A stretch of DNA of 25,423 nucleotides from an uncultured Chromatiaceae bacterium (lineage in GTDB: Bacteria; Pseudomonadota; Gammaproteobacteria; Enterobacterales; Alteromonadaceae). The stretch lies in contig CAMLSF010000041.1 of the NCBI GenBank assembly GCA_946482615.1, positions 1 to 25,423 on the forward strand, given 5' to 3'. A program made the position numbers and the translations under genes. The notes beneath the pieces are model-generated. The model saw only the letters and a program-made list of their open reading frames with translations. It made no database searches and was not told the DNA's origin. Every line of letters starts with the position of its first letter. The stretch's first letter is position 1. Below, piece after piece: positions 1 through 6,657 of the stretch.

Positions 1-975
1 TCTGTCGGATCTGTAGGTGGTATTTCCCCGGCCTTGCCGAAGACCTCCAGCTCGCGAATTGAATAGCCCCAGGCATTACCTGAGCTTGGTGTTAACGCAT
101 TGATGCGGATATAGCGGTAGTCACCTGACAGATCCCATCTGTCTGTTCTGTTACCAAACTCGTCAATATAAGGCGTGGCCAGCGTAGTCCAGTTGCTGTT
201 ATCTAAAGAGCCTTGTACTTCATAACCTGCGGCATTGGCGGCTTCCCAGTGAATAGCCACTTGTTGCACTGTGCTGACTGAACCTAAATCCACCGACATC
301 CATGAAGGAGATTCGCCGTGATTGGACTCCCAGCGGCTGTCGGTATTGCCATCCACAGCTTTGGCTGAGGATTGCAAATGACTACTGGCGTAAGTGGTTT
401 TGCCTTTGGCTATATTGCTGCTGCCGACAGGCGGTGCATCAGGGGAGGTTGGGGCCTCTGCACCTGCAGTGCCTAAAACCTTTAATTCCCAGATGGAAAA
501 GCCATAACCGTTGTGTTGACTGTGTTTAGTGGCAAAGACCCTTAAGTAGCGGTAATCAGCATTCAGGTCAATAGTATCTGTTCTGTTGCCTTTTTTACCG
601 CCGGTCTGTACTGACAAGGTGGTCCAGTTGCTGTTGTCGTCCGAACCCTGAATTTCATAAATTTCGGCGTTGGCATCTTCCCAGTCAATTTGTACCTGGT
701 CGATATGACTGACGCTGCCCAAATCGACCGCCAGCCAGCTTGGTGCTACTTTGTGCGCTGACTCCCAGCGACTGCCCGGATCGCCATCTACTGCCATTTT
801 GGCCCGGCGCAGTTCAGTGCTTGCTGTCACTTTTTTATTTAAAGCTAAGTTAACAGGCTCGGCGTAGGCGGCACCGCCAAGTGCTAATAACAGGACTGAA
901 CTCAGAACTTTGCTGAGGACTGAGAGCCCTGATCTAAAGTGGGGCTGTTTTCTGTGTGGAAAAGCCGGATTCATG
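1..975 (-). CDS. Secreted protein with two tandem F5/8 type C (discoidin) domains, C-terminus cut by window edge
   Basis: The frame is open from the start codon to base 1, so at least 325 residues are present and the C-terminus is missing. Residues 1-38 form a long signal peptide (basic start, hydrophobic stretch about 24-36, AYA before E39). Two F5/8 type C domains follow, at about 42-169 and 187-315. Both carry VDG(D/N)..SRWES, a SW..VDLGS strand, DNSNWTTL, NRTD, YRY(L/I)R and a closing (E)L(K/E)V(L/F)G. These domains usually bind sugars or cell-surface polymers. Pro/Thr-rich linkers follow each domain (about 174-183 and 316-325), so another module probably lies beyond the edge; its function cannot be told here. 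Two ATGs lie close together: the one at 981 directly abuts AAAGGAG, while the one at 975 sits six bases from it, so I start at 975. Exported enzyme or adhesin is an inference. Confidence 0.85.
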
Positions 976-1344
976 TTCATCTCCTTTAAGAGTGATCCTT
1001 TAGGTGCGTTGAAAGTCGCTAATGTACTGCTGTGACCTGTATTTTGTTGTTAAGAACTGTATTGAGTTTCAAACAGCATATTTTGAAAAAAACGATACAG
1101 CTCAATGATAAAGCGACAGAGATTAAACAAAGCTGAATAAAATCTGTATTTATTATAGGAATTTTATCCGGGATGGATGATAAGTACAGGCGAGTGACAT
1201 TGTGATGACAGAAACTTCTGTTTGCCGGGGCTGAATTTAGTCTTACTTCTGCAGAAAGTTTAAGCTGATAACGTCGGTCTTTAGAAAAATGCCTGTTCGA
1301 TCGGATGGGTTTGCACTGAGTTATGTCAGCCACCGGAGGAGCCT
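976..1344. other. Divergent intergenic region between discoidin protein and MCP
   Basis: A 369-base gap between two divergently transcribed genes must hold both promoters. I found no convincing -35/-10 pair for either. It contains two short palindromes built of TTCTG/CAGAA half-sites (listed separately) and an AT-rich stretch around 1080-1165. A 104-codon open frame on the minus strand (1019-1333) has no SD sequence and looks non-coding. Confidence 0.5.
1208..1256. promoter_or_regulatory. Two TTCTG/CAGAA palindromes upstream of the MCP gene
   Basis: ACAGAA-AC-TTCTGT (1208-1221) and the perfect ten-base palindrome TTCTGCAGAA (1247-1256) share the same five-base half-site, with centres 37 bases apart. 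They lie about 90-135 bases before the MCP start. A paired operator is possible; no regulator can be named. The repeats are seen directly, the role is inferred. Confidence 0.3.
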
Positions 1345-2946
1345 ATGGCCCTGATGCTTCACTCTATACGTCATAAAATTATTGCAGGTTATGCGGCTGT
1401 ATTGGTTGTCGCCCTGGTGTCTGCTGCTGTGCTGTTGAGCAATAATCAGCAAATACGGCAGCGGGTCGATAGTTTTACCGGAACGACCTTACCTGTATTA
1501 GCTCAACTGGATTTATTGTTGTCCAATAGTAAAGAGCTGGTACTGGCAAGTTATTCTCTGTATGGCACCACCCTGGACAGCAATGGTTTCGCTTTAAAGC
1601 AACAGCAACTTGAGCAGAATTTGCAGCAGGCTAACCAGCGTTTAAATCAGCAATTACAGGTTTCTCTGGACGCTGAGTTATCAGCTTTCCAGCTGGCTGT
1701 GAATGAGCTCAGTGCCGTGATGGCACAACCTGAAGTCAACTGGGATTTAGCCCGTGAACGATTAACTGATTTAACCAGGCAAGCGGCAGTGCTGGCGAAA
1801 GCCTTAGATAAGCTGCGAAGCGAGGTCGCTGCAGAAGCTAATGCGGGCTCCATAGCGATAGCACAGCAACTGTCGCTGAGTTTAGTGGTGATCATAGGTT
1901 TACTTTCAGTTTTGGTGTTGGTTGCGCTTGGTGCTTTTGTGATGGCCCAGCGTCAGATCGCAGTTCCGATACAGCAGTTGTCCGGACAAATTACTCAACT
2001 GGCGCAACAACGTGATTTAACTGTGCAGCTAAACTCAGAACAACGAGGCGAAATAGGACAAATGTCCGGCAGCCTGACCACACTGCTTCAGGTGTTCAGT
2101 GCCGGTATGCTGGATGTCCGAAGTGCTATAGGGCGCATTGGCGTTGCCGTCACAGAACTGAGCAGCAGTACAGAGGTCTCTGCTCATTCAATGCAGCATT
2201 TGCAGCAAGATATAGTTCGTTTAGTTGAGTTGATGCAGCAATTAGAACAACAGATGCTGCAAAGTGTCGAGTATTCGGCTTCTGCGGCAACCCACGCTCA
2301 GCAAGGCGCTAAACAATTGGCACAGGCTCAGCTTGAGGTGAAACAAAGCTCTGAAAGTATTCATGCTTTGGCCACAGATATCGAAACCACGGCTTCCATG
2401 TTGCTGACGCTGAAAGTGGCTGGCGATCAAGTCTCTACAGTGGTCAAAACTATTGCGGATATAGCAGCGCAAACTAATCTACTGGCGTTGAATGCGGCGA
2501 TAGAAGCGGCAAGGGCGGGTGAGTCAGGCCGGGGTTTTGCAGTAGTAGCCGATGAAGTACGGACTCTGGCAACCCGGACTCATCAATCAACAGTCGAAAT
2601 TAACAGTATGCTGGAGACTATAGTGCGCTCCATCCAGTCAGCGGTGCTGACTATGGGGTCAAATCAACAGCAAGCTGCACAGTCTGTAGATTTGTCCCTG
2701 GCTTTGGTGGAGACATTGCAGCAAAGCCGCGCTGTTATTTTACAATTGGCAGAGGTCAGCCAGCAGTCCGCTGCTATTGCAAGTGATGCCCAACAGGATG
2801 TTGCTCATATCAGAGGGCAAGTGCAGCAGTTCAGGCAATTGGGCGATCAGGTGCTCGCTGGTAATACGCAAATTGGCCAGGCTGCTCAGTCTATGACTGA
2901 ACTGGCTGACCAATTAAGCGCTACAGTGTCACAATTTAAACTATAA
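1345..2946 (+). CDS. Methyl-accepting chemotaxis protein
   Basis: A 533-residue transmembrane chemoreceptor that would signal through CheW/CheA to the flagellar motor. A first membrane helix (about 11-31) is followed by a periplasmic sensor of about 145 residues rich in Gln and Leu and predicted helical, a second helix (about 176-200), a HAMP domain (about 201-254, with [10 protein letters not shown]), and a long coiled-coil signalling domain. The diagnostic hairpin tip lies at about 367-411 ([20 protein letters not shown], then [15 protein letters not shown]). The C-terminus ends in TVSQFKL and lacks the NWETF-type pentapeptide that tethers CheR/CheB. The sensor resembles a four-helix-bundle ligand domain, but I cannot name the ligand. 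GGAGGAG sits just before the ATG and fixes the start. No che gene is next to it, so it is an orphan receptor. Confidence 0.95.
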   Translation: MALMLHSIRHKIIAGYAAVLVVALVSAAVLLSNNQQIRQRVDSFTGTTLPVLAQLDLLLSNSKELVLASYSLYGTTLDSNGFALKQQQLEQNLQQANQRLNQQLQVSLDAELSAFQLAVNELSAVMAQPEVNWDLARERLTDLTRQAAVLAKALDKLRSEVAAEANAGSIAIAQQLSLSLVVIIGLLSVLVLVALGAFVMAQRQIAVPIQQLSGQITQLAQQRDLTVQLNSEQRGEIGQMSGSLTTLLQVFSAGMLDVRSAIGRIGVAVTELSSSTEVSAHSMQHLQQDIVRLVELMQQLEQQMLQSVEYSASAATHAQQGAKQLAQAQLEVKQSSESIHALATDIETTASMLLTLKVAGDQVSTVVKTIADIAAQTNLLALNAAIEAARAGESGRGFAVVADEVRTLATRTHQSTVEINSMLETIVRSIQSAVLTMGSNQQQAAQSVDLSLALVETLQQSRAVILQLAEVSQQSAAIASDAQQDVAHIRGQVQQFRQLGDQVLAGNTQIGQAAQSMTELADQLSATVSQFKL

Positions 2947-2950
2947 GATA

Positions 2951-2971
2951 CTCCTTGTCTCAATTAAGGAG
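2951..2971. terminator. Weak hairpin between convergent MCP and DUF3718 genes
   Basis: CTCCTT (2951-2956) and AAGGAG (2966-2971) form a six-base-pair stem with a nine-base loop spanning the end of the convergent minus-strand gene. There is no clear U-tract on either side, so it may not terminate efficiently. Confidence 0.25.
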
Positions 2972-3287
2972 CAACGATATCAGAAATGGAGACTTTACCT
3001 TTTGAGCGTTTCTCGTAGGGTTCCAGCATAGCTACTACCTTATCTGCATTGGCACTACGGGCGAAGTTGACTAAGGTTTTGCCATCACAAACCACTTTAT
3101 CGACCGCCCGTTGTTTAGATAAACGGTTGGCTTTGAGCGTTTTATTCAGGCTTATGCGATCATCATCCTGTGCATGGGCGCAGGTTTCGATCAATACATT
3201 CTCAATAAGCGGATCCATAGAGTTTTGAGCGCTGGCAGTGGCGGATAGTGTTAACACTGCTGCTGCAAAGATGAGTTTGGTGTTCAT
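2964..3287 (-). CDS. Small secreted DUF3718-family protein
   Basis: A 107-residue exported protein. The signal peptide covers residues 1-20 (Lys at 4, hydrophobic core, ATASA before Q21). The mature part has the layout I associate with DUF3718: Cys36 in (I)ETCAHA, then DDRISLNKTLKANRLS, Cys67 in VVCDGKTLVNFA and a final ANADKVVAMLEP helix. Two conserved cysteines suggest one disulfide in the periplasm. The function of the family is unknown. The frame extends 13 codons upstream, but the ATG at 3287 is preceded by AGAGGG and begins a proper signal peptide, so it is the likely start. It converges on the MCP gene with only 17 bases between stop codons. Family assignment is from remembered motif pattern, so moderate. 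Confidence 0.8.
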   Translation of the reverse strand: MNTKLIFAAAVLTLSATASAQNSMDPLIENVLIETCAHAQDDDRISLNKTLKANRLSKQRAVDKVVCDGKTLVNFARSANADKVVAMLEPYEKRSKGKVSISDIVAP

Positions 3288-3410
3288 TTTATAGCCCTCT
3301 GTATGCTGATGTATGGCTTTTGCCATAACAGTATTTTGGCGCTGAAAGCCTTGATTTTCCTGCGGTCTGTGACCAAAGGAACAGCAAAAGTGACCAGAGG
3401 ACAGGCCTTA

Positions 3411-3448
3411 CTTTTTGTTACTTTTTGTGCAAAAAAGATACAAAAAAG
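3411..3448. repeat. AT-rich imperfect inverted repeat next to the LytTR operon terminator
   Basis: CTTTTTGTTACTTTTT (3411-3426) faces AAAAAAGATACAAAAAAG (3431-3448) across the loop GTGC. The right arm overlaps the left foot of the operon terminator. On the minus strand the terminator's T-rich tail would be the 5' arm of this second stem. It looks like the extragenic hairpins scattered in gammaproteobacterial genomes; copy number cannot be seen from one window. Confidence 0.5.
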
Positions 3449-3478
3449 CCCGCCATTTTTTTGAATGTTGGCGGGCTT
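3431..3478 (-). terminator. Rho-independent terminator of the LytTR two-component operon
   Basis: A ten-base-pair stem, AAGCCCGCCA (3446-3455) with TGGCGGGCTT (3469-3478) and a 13-base loop, lies about 28 bases past the regulator stop codon. On the minus strand it is followed by TTTTGTATCTTTTTT, a broken U-tract. Confidence 0.85.
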
Positions 3479-3506
3479 ATTGCCTGCTGGATTGAAGCAG
3501 AAAACA

Positions 3507-4238
3507 CTATTTTGCGGGAAGTAATTGCGACGACCAATCGGCTTTAAAGCGCCTGGATGCAGCGACAGTCTGACCGTTGGAAAGTAATAACTGATAGTCG
3601 TTGTTATGAGGCTGAACCTTATGCACATGATGCAAATTCACTATGGTAGAACGATGCACCTGGGCAAATTGAGCCGGCAGCCGTTGCATCAGCTCTTTTA
3701 TCGTCTCCCGGATAATCAGATTTTCACTTAAGGTGTAGACACACATATAGTTGCCCGCAGCTTCAATCATCAGAATATCTATGTCATCCAGCAGCAAGGT
3801 TGAGGCGCCTGTTTTAAAGGTTAACTTGCTTTGAGGTGCAGCAGCAGGCAGGTCCTGTTGTTTATCCAGCGCTGTTTTGGCATCCAGCAGAGTTTGAGCC
3901 AAACGCTGACGCGAGACAGGTTTGAGCAGGTAATCAAAAGCGAAGTGCTCGTAGGCGGAAAACGCATAGTTATCATAGGCTGTCACCAGAATAATCAGCG
4001 GTGCTGCCATTGCAGATGATTTGTTCAGTTGCTTTAAGACTTCAATACCTTTAATTCCAGGCATTTGGATATCTAAAAATACCAGATCCACAGTGTTGTT
4101 TTTCAGATAAGTCAGTACTTCATCACCATTATCAAAACAGGCATCTATCTGAATATTGGGATAAGTAGCCAGCTTGGCTTTTAAATTACTGATGGCTAAC
4201 GGCTCATCGTCGGCTATCACAGTTTTAATCTGCTGCAT
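3507..4238 (-). CDS. LytTR-family DNA-binding response regulator
   Basis: A 243-residue cytoplasmic response regulator. The receiver domain spans about 3-122 with acidic residues D10-D11, phosphoacceptor D56 in VFLDIQMPG, T86 and K106 in LLKPVS. A linker of about 15 residues leads to a LytTR DNA-binding domain (about 138-240) with IEAAGNYMCVYT and FAQVHRSTIVNLHHV. LytTR proteins bind paired direct repeats and often control nearby transporters (established for BtsR and YpdB in E. coli). It is the last gene of the kinase-kinase-regulator operon: its first 14 bases overlap the 3' end of the upstream kinase gene, which implies translational coupling. A strong terminator follows. It presumably takes phosphate from one or both upstream kinases. 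Confidence 0.95.
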   Translation of the reverse strand: MQQIKTVIADDEPLAISNLKAKLATYPNIQIDACFDNGDEVLTYLKNNTVDLVFLDIQMPGIKGIEVLKQLNKSSAMAAPLIILVTAYDNYAFSAYEHFAFDYLLKPVSRQRLAQTLLDAKTALDKQQDLPAAAPQSKLTFKTGASTLLLDDIDILMIEAAGNYMCVYTLSENLIIRETIKELMQRLPAQFAQVHRSTIVNLHHVHKVQPHNNDYQLLLSNGQTVAASRRFKADWSSQLLPAK

Positions 4239-5310
4239 GCAGTAACTCCAGAGGTAAAGAGATTTGTCCGGTAAATTTATTCTGGTCCTGATGGAAACTT
4301 AAACTGGCTTTACCATGAAAGAGTAAGCTCAGGCGTTCTGCCAGATTGTGCAGGCTGCCAAAACTGGCTTGTTGTGGCCAACCTGCTGCGAGCTGAGTTC
4401 CCGGGCCATTGTCGGAAAGTTTTAATACCAAAGCTGAAGAGTGTTGGCTCACCTCAATCTCTATACTGGCATGACCTTTTAGCTCCGATACTGCATATTT
4501 AATAGCGTTTTCAGCCAGAGGTTGCAGCAGCAAAGGAGGCACTTTTTGCTGTAAAGCCTGCTCATCCAACTGCCAGTTAATTTCCAGGCGGTCCCCAAAA
4601 CGGACCTGTTGAATGGCCAGATAAGAGGCCAAAGCGTCCAGTTCTTCTTTCAGCGGAATTAAATGTTCAGTATGGTTTTTCAGCGAATGTCGCAAAAAGG
4701 TGGAGAGTTGCAGGATCAGGTTTTCAGCATCCAGACCTTTATGTTGCACTATCAGAGAGTTCAACGCATTTAAGGTATTAAACATAAAGTGAGGGTTGAG
4801 CTGATACCTCAGTACTTTTAAACGGGCAATACGGGCCTGGCGGGCTAATTCCTGTTGTTGCCGGAATTCAGCTCTGTTGAACAGATTGGCTTTGTAGACT
4901 AGAAATAAGGCAAACCAGCCTGCAATAGGTAAAAGCACCAGATTAAAAGCCAGTGCGTAACGCAGTACAGAATCTGTTTCGGAAGGCATCAGGGCGTAAT
5001 TCATCATCAGATACTGCCGAACTGGTGTCAGTATCAACCACAGGGGAATAAGCCACCAGGCCAGTCGCAAGGCCTGTTGTTTACTACTGATATTCAGTGC
5101 CAGTTCTTTTTGCCCCAGATAACCTGTCACTATAAAGTTCACCAGACTGATCAGGCTGTAAATAACCAGATAGGGGAATACGTCTCTGTCATCGAGGGGA
5201 ACCAACACCGCCAAATGAATAAACTTTATCAGCAGATAACTCAGCCAGAACACTAAATGCCAGTACCAGAATCTTTCTTTGTCGACATCAAATTTGGCTG
5301 TTGTATTCAT
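4225..5310 (-). CDS. LytS/YehU-type sensor histidine kinase (proximal to regulator)
   Basis: A 361-residue membrane sensor kinase of the His_kinase (PF06580) type. The N-terminal third is hydrophobic with about four membrane helices (roughly 15-38, 46-64, 84-106, 116-140) and almost no extracytoplasmic domain. A short coiled linker (144-165) leads to LRYQLNPHFMFNTLNALNSL with the phosphorylatable H174, then the ATPase with N-box LLLQPLAENAIKYAV (N268), DNGPGT (300-305) and GSLHNLAERL. All the key residues expected for activity are present. Its start overlaps the stop of the second kinase by four bases (ATGA type) and its end overlaps the regulator gene. The stimulus is unknown; the membrane domain is not a recognised 5TM-LYT or GAF type. 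Confidence 0.93.
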   Translation of the reverse strand: MNTTAKFDVDKERFWYWHLVFWLSYLLIKFIHLAVLVPLDDRDVFPYLVIYSLISLVNFIVTGYLGQKELALNISSKQQALRLAWWLIPLWLILTPVRQYLMMNYALMPSETDSVLRYALAFNLVLLPIAGWFALFLVYKANLFNRAEFRQQQELARQARIARLKVLRYQLNPHFMFNTLNALNSLIVQHKGLDAENLILQLSTFLRHSLKNHTEHLIPLKEELDALASYLAIQQVRFGDRLEINWQLDEQALQQKVPPLLLQPLAENAIKYAVSELKGHASIEIEVSQHSSALVLKLSDNGPGTQLAAGWPQQASFGSLHNLAERLSLLFHGKASLSFHQDQNKFTGQISLPLELLHAAD

Positions 5311-6365
5311 CCTGCGACTCCTTGCAGCGGCAGTTGAATGCTGACCAGAAATCCCTGTTGTCTGGCTTGTACTACCAGACTTGCTGCTGTACCAAAATGT
5401 TGGCTTAAGCGGCTCTGGATATTGGTTAATCCCACACCCGAACTTTGTCCCAGTTGTTTAACCGCACGTTCACCCGGACCATCATCTTCCACCTGCAGAC
5501 AAAGCTGGCCATCCTGTTGTTGTCCGGCAATGGTAATAGTGGCGCCTTGTTGCTGGGTGGCTACCGCATATTTGATTGCATTCTCGACCAGAGGTTGCAG
5601 CAACAGTGCAGGGATCAGGTGTTGACGAATGTTCTGGTCAATTTTCCAGTCGACTTTGAGTTTGTTACCGAAGCGGGTTTTTTGTAAGGCCAGATAGGCC
5701 TCGATAGCTGCCAGTTCGTCTGCCAGTTTCACCAGGCTGTCAGGCGAGCTGCTTAAGGAATAGCGTAAAAAAGAGGCCAGTTGTTCTGACATCAATTCAG
5801 CATCTTCAAAACGTTCGGCTTCAATCAGTGCGCAGACTGAGTTTAACGCGTTAAAAGTAAAGTGTGGGTTTAACTGATGCCGCAATGCCTGTAATTCAAG
5901 TTGTTGTATTTTCTGACTTAAGCGCGCTGATTCGGCAAGGCGGAAATGACGCTGCTGATTCAGAATGTAGGCCAGATAAAGTGCCGTCCAGACAAAAAAA
6001 GCGAGCGTATTGCTGTCGAGGTTACTCAATAAAAAACGTGGATCAAATTTTTCTTCTTTCATCGGGATCAGCCAAAACGCGTTCTCCAGTGGCACATAGA
6101 TACAGGTCAACAACAAAGCTGCCAGGACTAAATGCCAGACCGCAAAATTATGCTGATTAATTTTGTACTGAGACCAGATTAGCAAAGCCCCTGTGACCAG
6201 CATAGCAGCCGCGTCACTGACAAAACTGATCCCTAAATACTGCAGCGCTTCAGTTTTGTGCCAGAGAAAATAATCCAGACACCAACTAAATACACTCAAT
6301 GCAAAAATAATGCACCAAAACAGGCAGTGGTAGCGCAGTAAAGGCTTGAGTTCAGAATTCAACAC
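5307..6365 (-). CDS. Second LytS/YehU-type sensor histidine kinase, first gene of the operon
   Basis: A 352-residue paralogue of the next gene, with the same plan: membrane helices at about 13-33, 46-66, 77-93 and 117-135, then LRHQLNPHFTFNALNSVCAL with H168, the N-box LLLQPLVENAIKYAV (N262), DDGPGER (294-300) and GVGLTNIQSRL. Both kinases therefore keep a phosphorylatable His and an ATP site. The membrane halves differ much more than the kinase halves, which suggests two input signals or a heterodimer. The start is GTG; the frame has no nearby ATG, and AGGA lies eight bases upstream, which supports it. TTG at the second codon is an alternative. The gene opens the operon, divergent from the AGCS symporter. 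Confidence 0.92.
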   Translation of the reverse strand: MLNSELKPLLRYHCLFWCIIFALSVFSWCLDYFLWHKTEALQYLGISFVSDAAAMLVTGALLIWSQYKINQHNFAVWHLVLAALLLTCIYVPLENAFWLIPMKEEKFDPRFLLSNLDSNTLAFFVWTALYLAYILNQQRHFRLAESARLSQKIQQLELQALRHQLNPHFTFNALNSVCALIEAERFEDAELMSEQLASFLRYSLSSSPDSLVKLADELAAIEAYLALQKTRFGNKLKVDWKIDQNIRQHLIPALLLQPLVENAIKYAVATQQQGATITIAGQQQDGQLCLQVEDDGPGERAVKQLGQSSGVGLTNIQSRLSQHFGTAASLVVQARQQGFLVSIQLPLQGVAG

Positions 6366-6395
6366 AGGGGTATTCCTGTTGTGGGTGATGTAGCC

Positions 6396-6401
6396 AGTAT
6401 A
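6396..6401 (-). promoter_or_regulatory. Possible -10 element of the kinase operon
   Basis: TATACT on the minus strand, about 30 bases before the GTG start, matches five of six bases of a sigma-70 -10 box. No good -35 box lies at the usual distance (TTGGTC is 20 bases away), so activation by a regulator would be needed if this is the promoter. Confidence 0.3.
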
Positions 6402-6447
6402 ACCAAAGACTTACCGAAATCGACCAACACAATGGTTCACTGGACGC

Positions 6448-6476
6448 AAAGTTGTGACCAACGGGTTTTAGTTGTG
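6448..6476 (+). promoter_or_regulatory. Candidate LytTR-type operator: direct repeat of AGTTGTG
   Basis: AAAGTTGTG (6448-6456) and TTAGTTGTG (6468-6476) are direct repeats set 20 bases start to start, with 11 bases between the nine-base half-sites. The generic LytTR site, as I recall it, is a nine-base half-site with GTT at positions 4-6, repeated at 12 plus or minus one bases. The half-sites match at eight and seven of nine positions. It lies in the gap between the kinase/regulator operon and the AGCS symporter, about 47 bases upstream of the candidate -10 of the kinase operon. The repeat is seen directly; binding by the adjacent regulator is inferred. Confidence 0.45.
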
Positions 6477-6657
6477 CTTTGATCAAGGCCGCCGTTTAAA
6501 ATTGTCTGTTCCGTCCGGTAAAAAACGATAGGCGGCGCGGTTCGCTTGCGGTATCTTGTATCACTTTGGCAAAGAGGCAGCGATTCTTTTTGCTGTAAAT
6601 TAAATTTGACTCAGCTGGTATTGCGCTACCTGAAGCTGACTATTAGGGAACAGGTCC

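Noticed and set aside
1037..1150. Three CTGTATT copies (1037, 1057 and 1144), the first two exactly 20 bases apart
   Set aside because: A seven-base word in an AT-rich region; copy number is small enough for chance and the third copy is out of register.
1254..1280. FliA (sigma-28) promoter before the MCP gene, suggested by AAAGTTTAAGCTGATAACG
   Set aside because: The GCTGATAA and AAAGTTT parts are too close together; no TAAA-like element lies at the required distance.
1019..1333. 104-codon open frame on the minus strand in the divergent gap
   Set aside because: No SD sequence, odd composition, no recognisable domain, and it sits in a region that must hold two promoters.
3284..3628. 114-codon minus-strand frame through the terminator and the regulator's 3' end
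   Set aside because: It spans the terminator hairpin and the AT-rich repeat and overlaps the regulator gene in another frame; no SD sequence or domain.
5338..5687. Plus-strand frames opposite the first kinase gene
   Set aside because: Shadows of a well-supported kinase gene; no SD sequence and no domain.
6600..6657. TTGACT at about 6606 as a -35 box for the AGCS symporter
   Set aside because: No acceptable -10 box lies 16-18 bases downstream.
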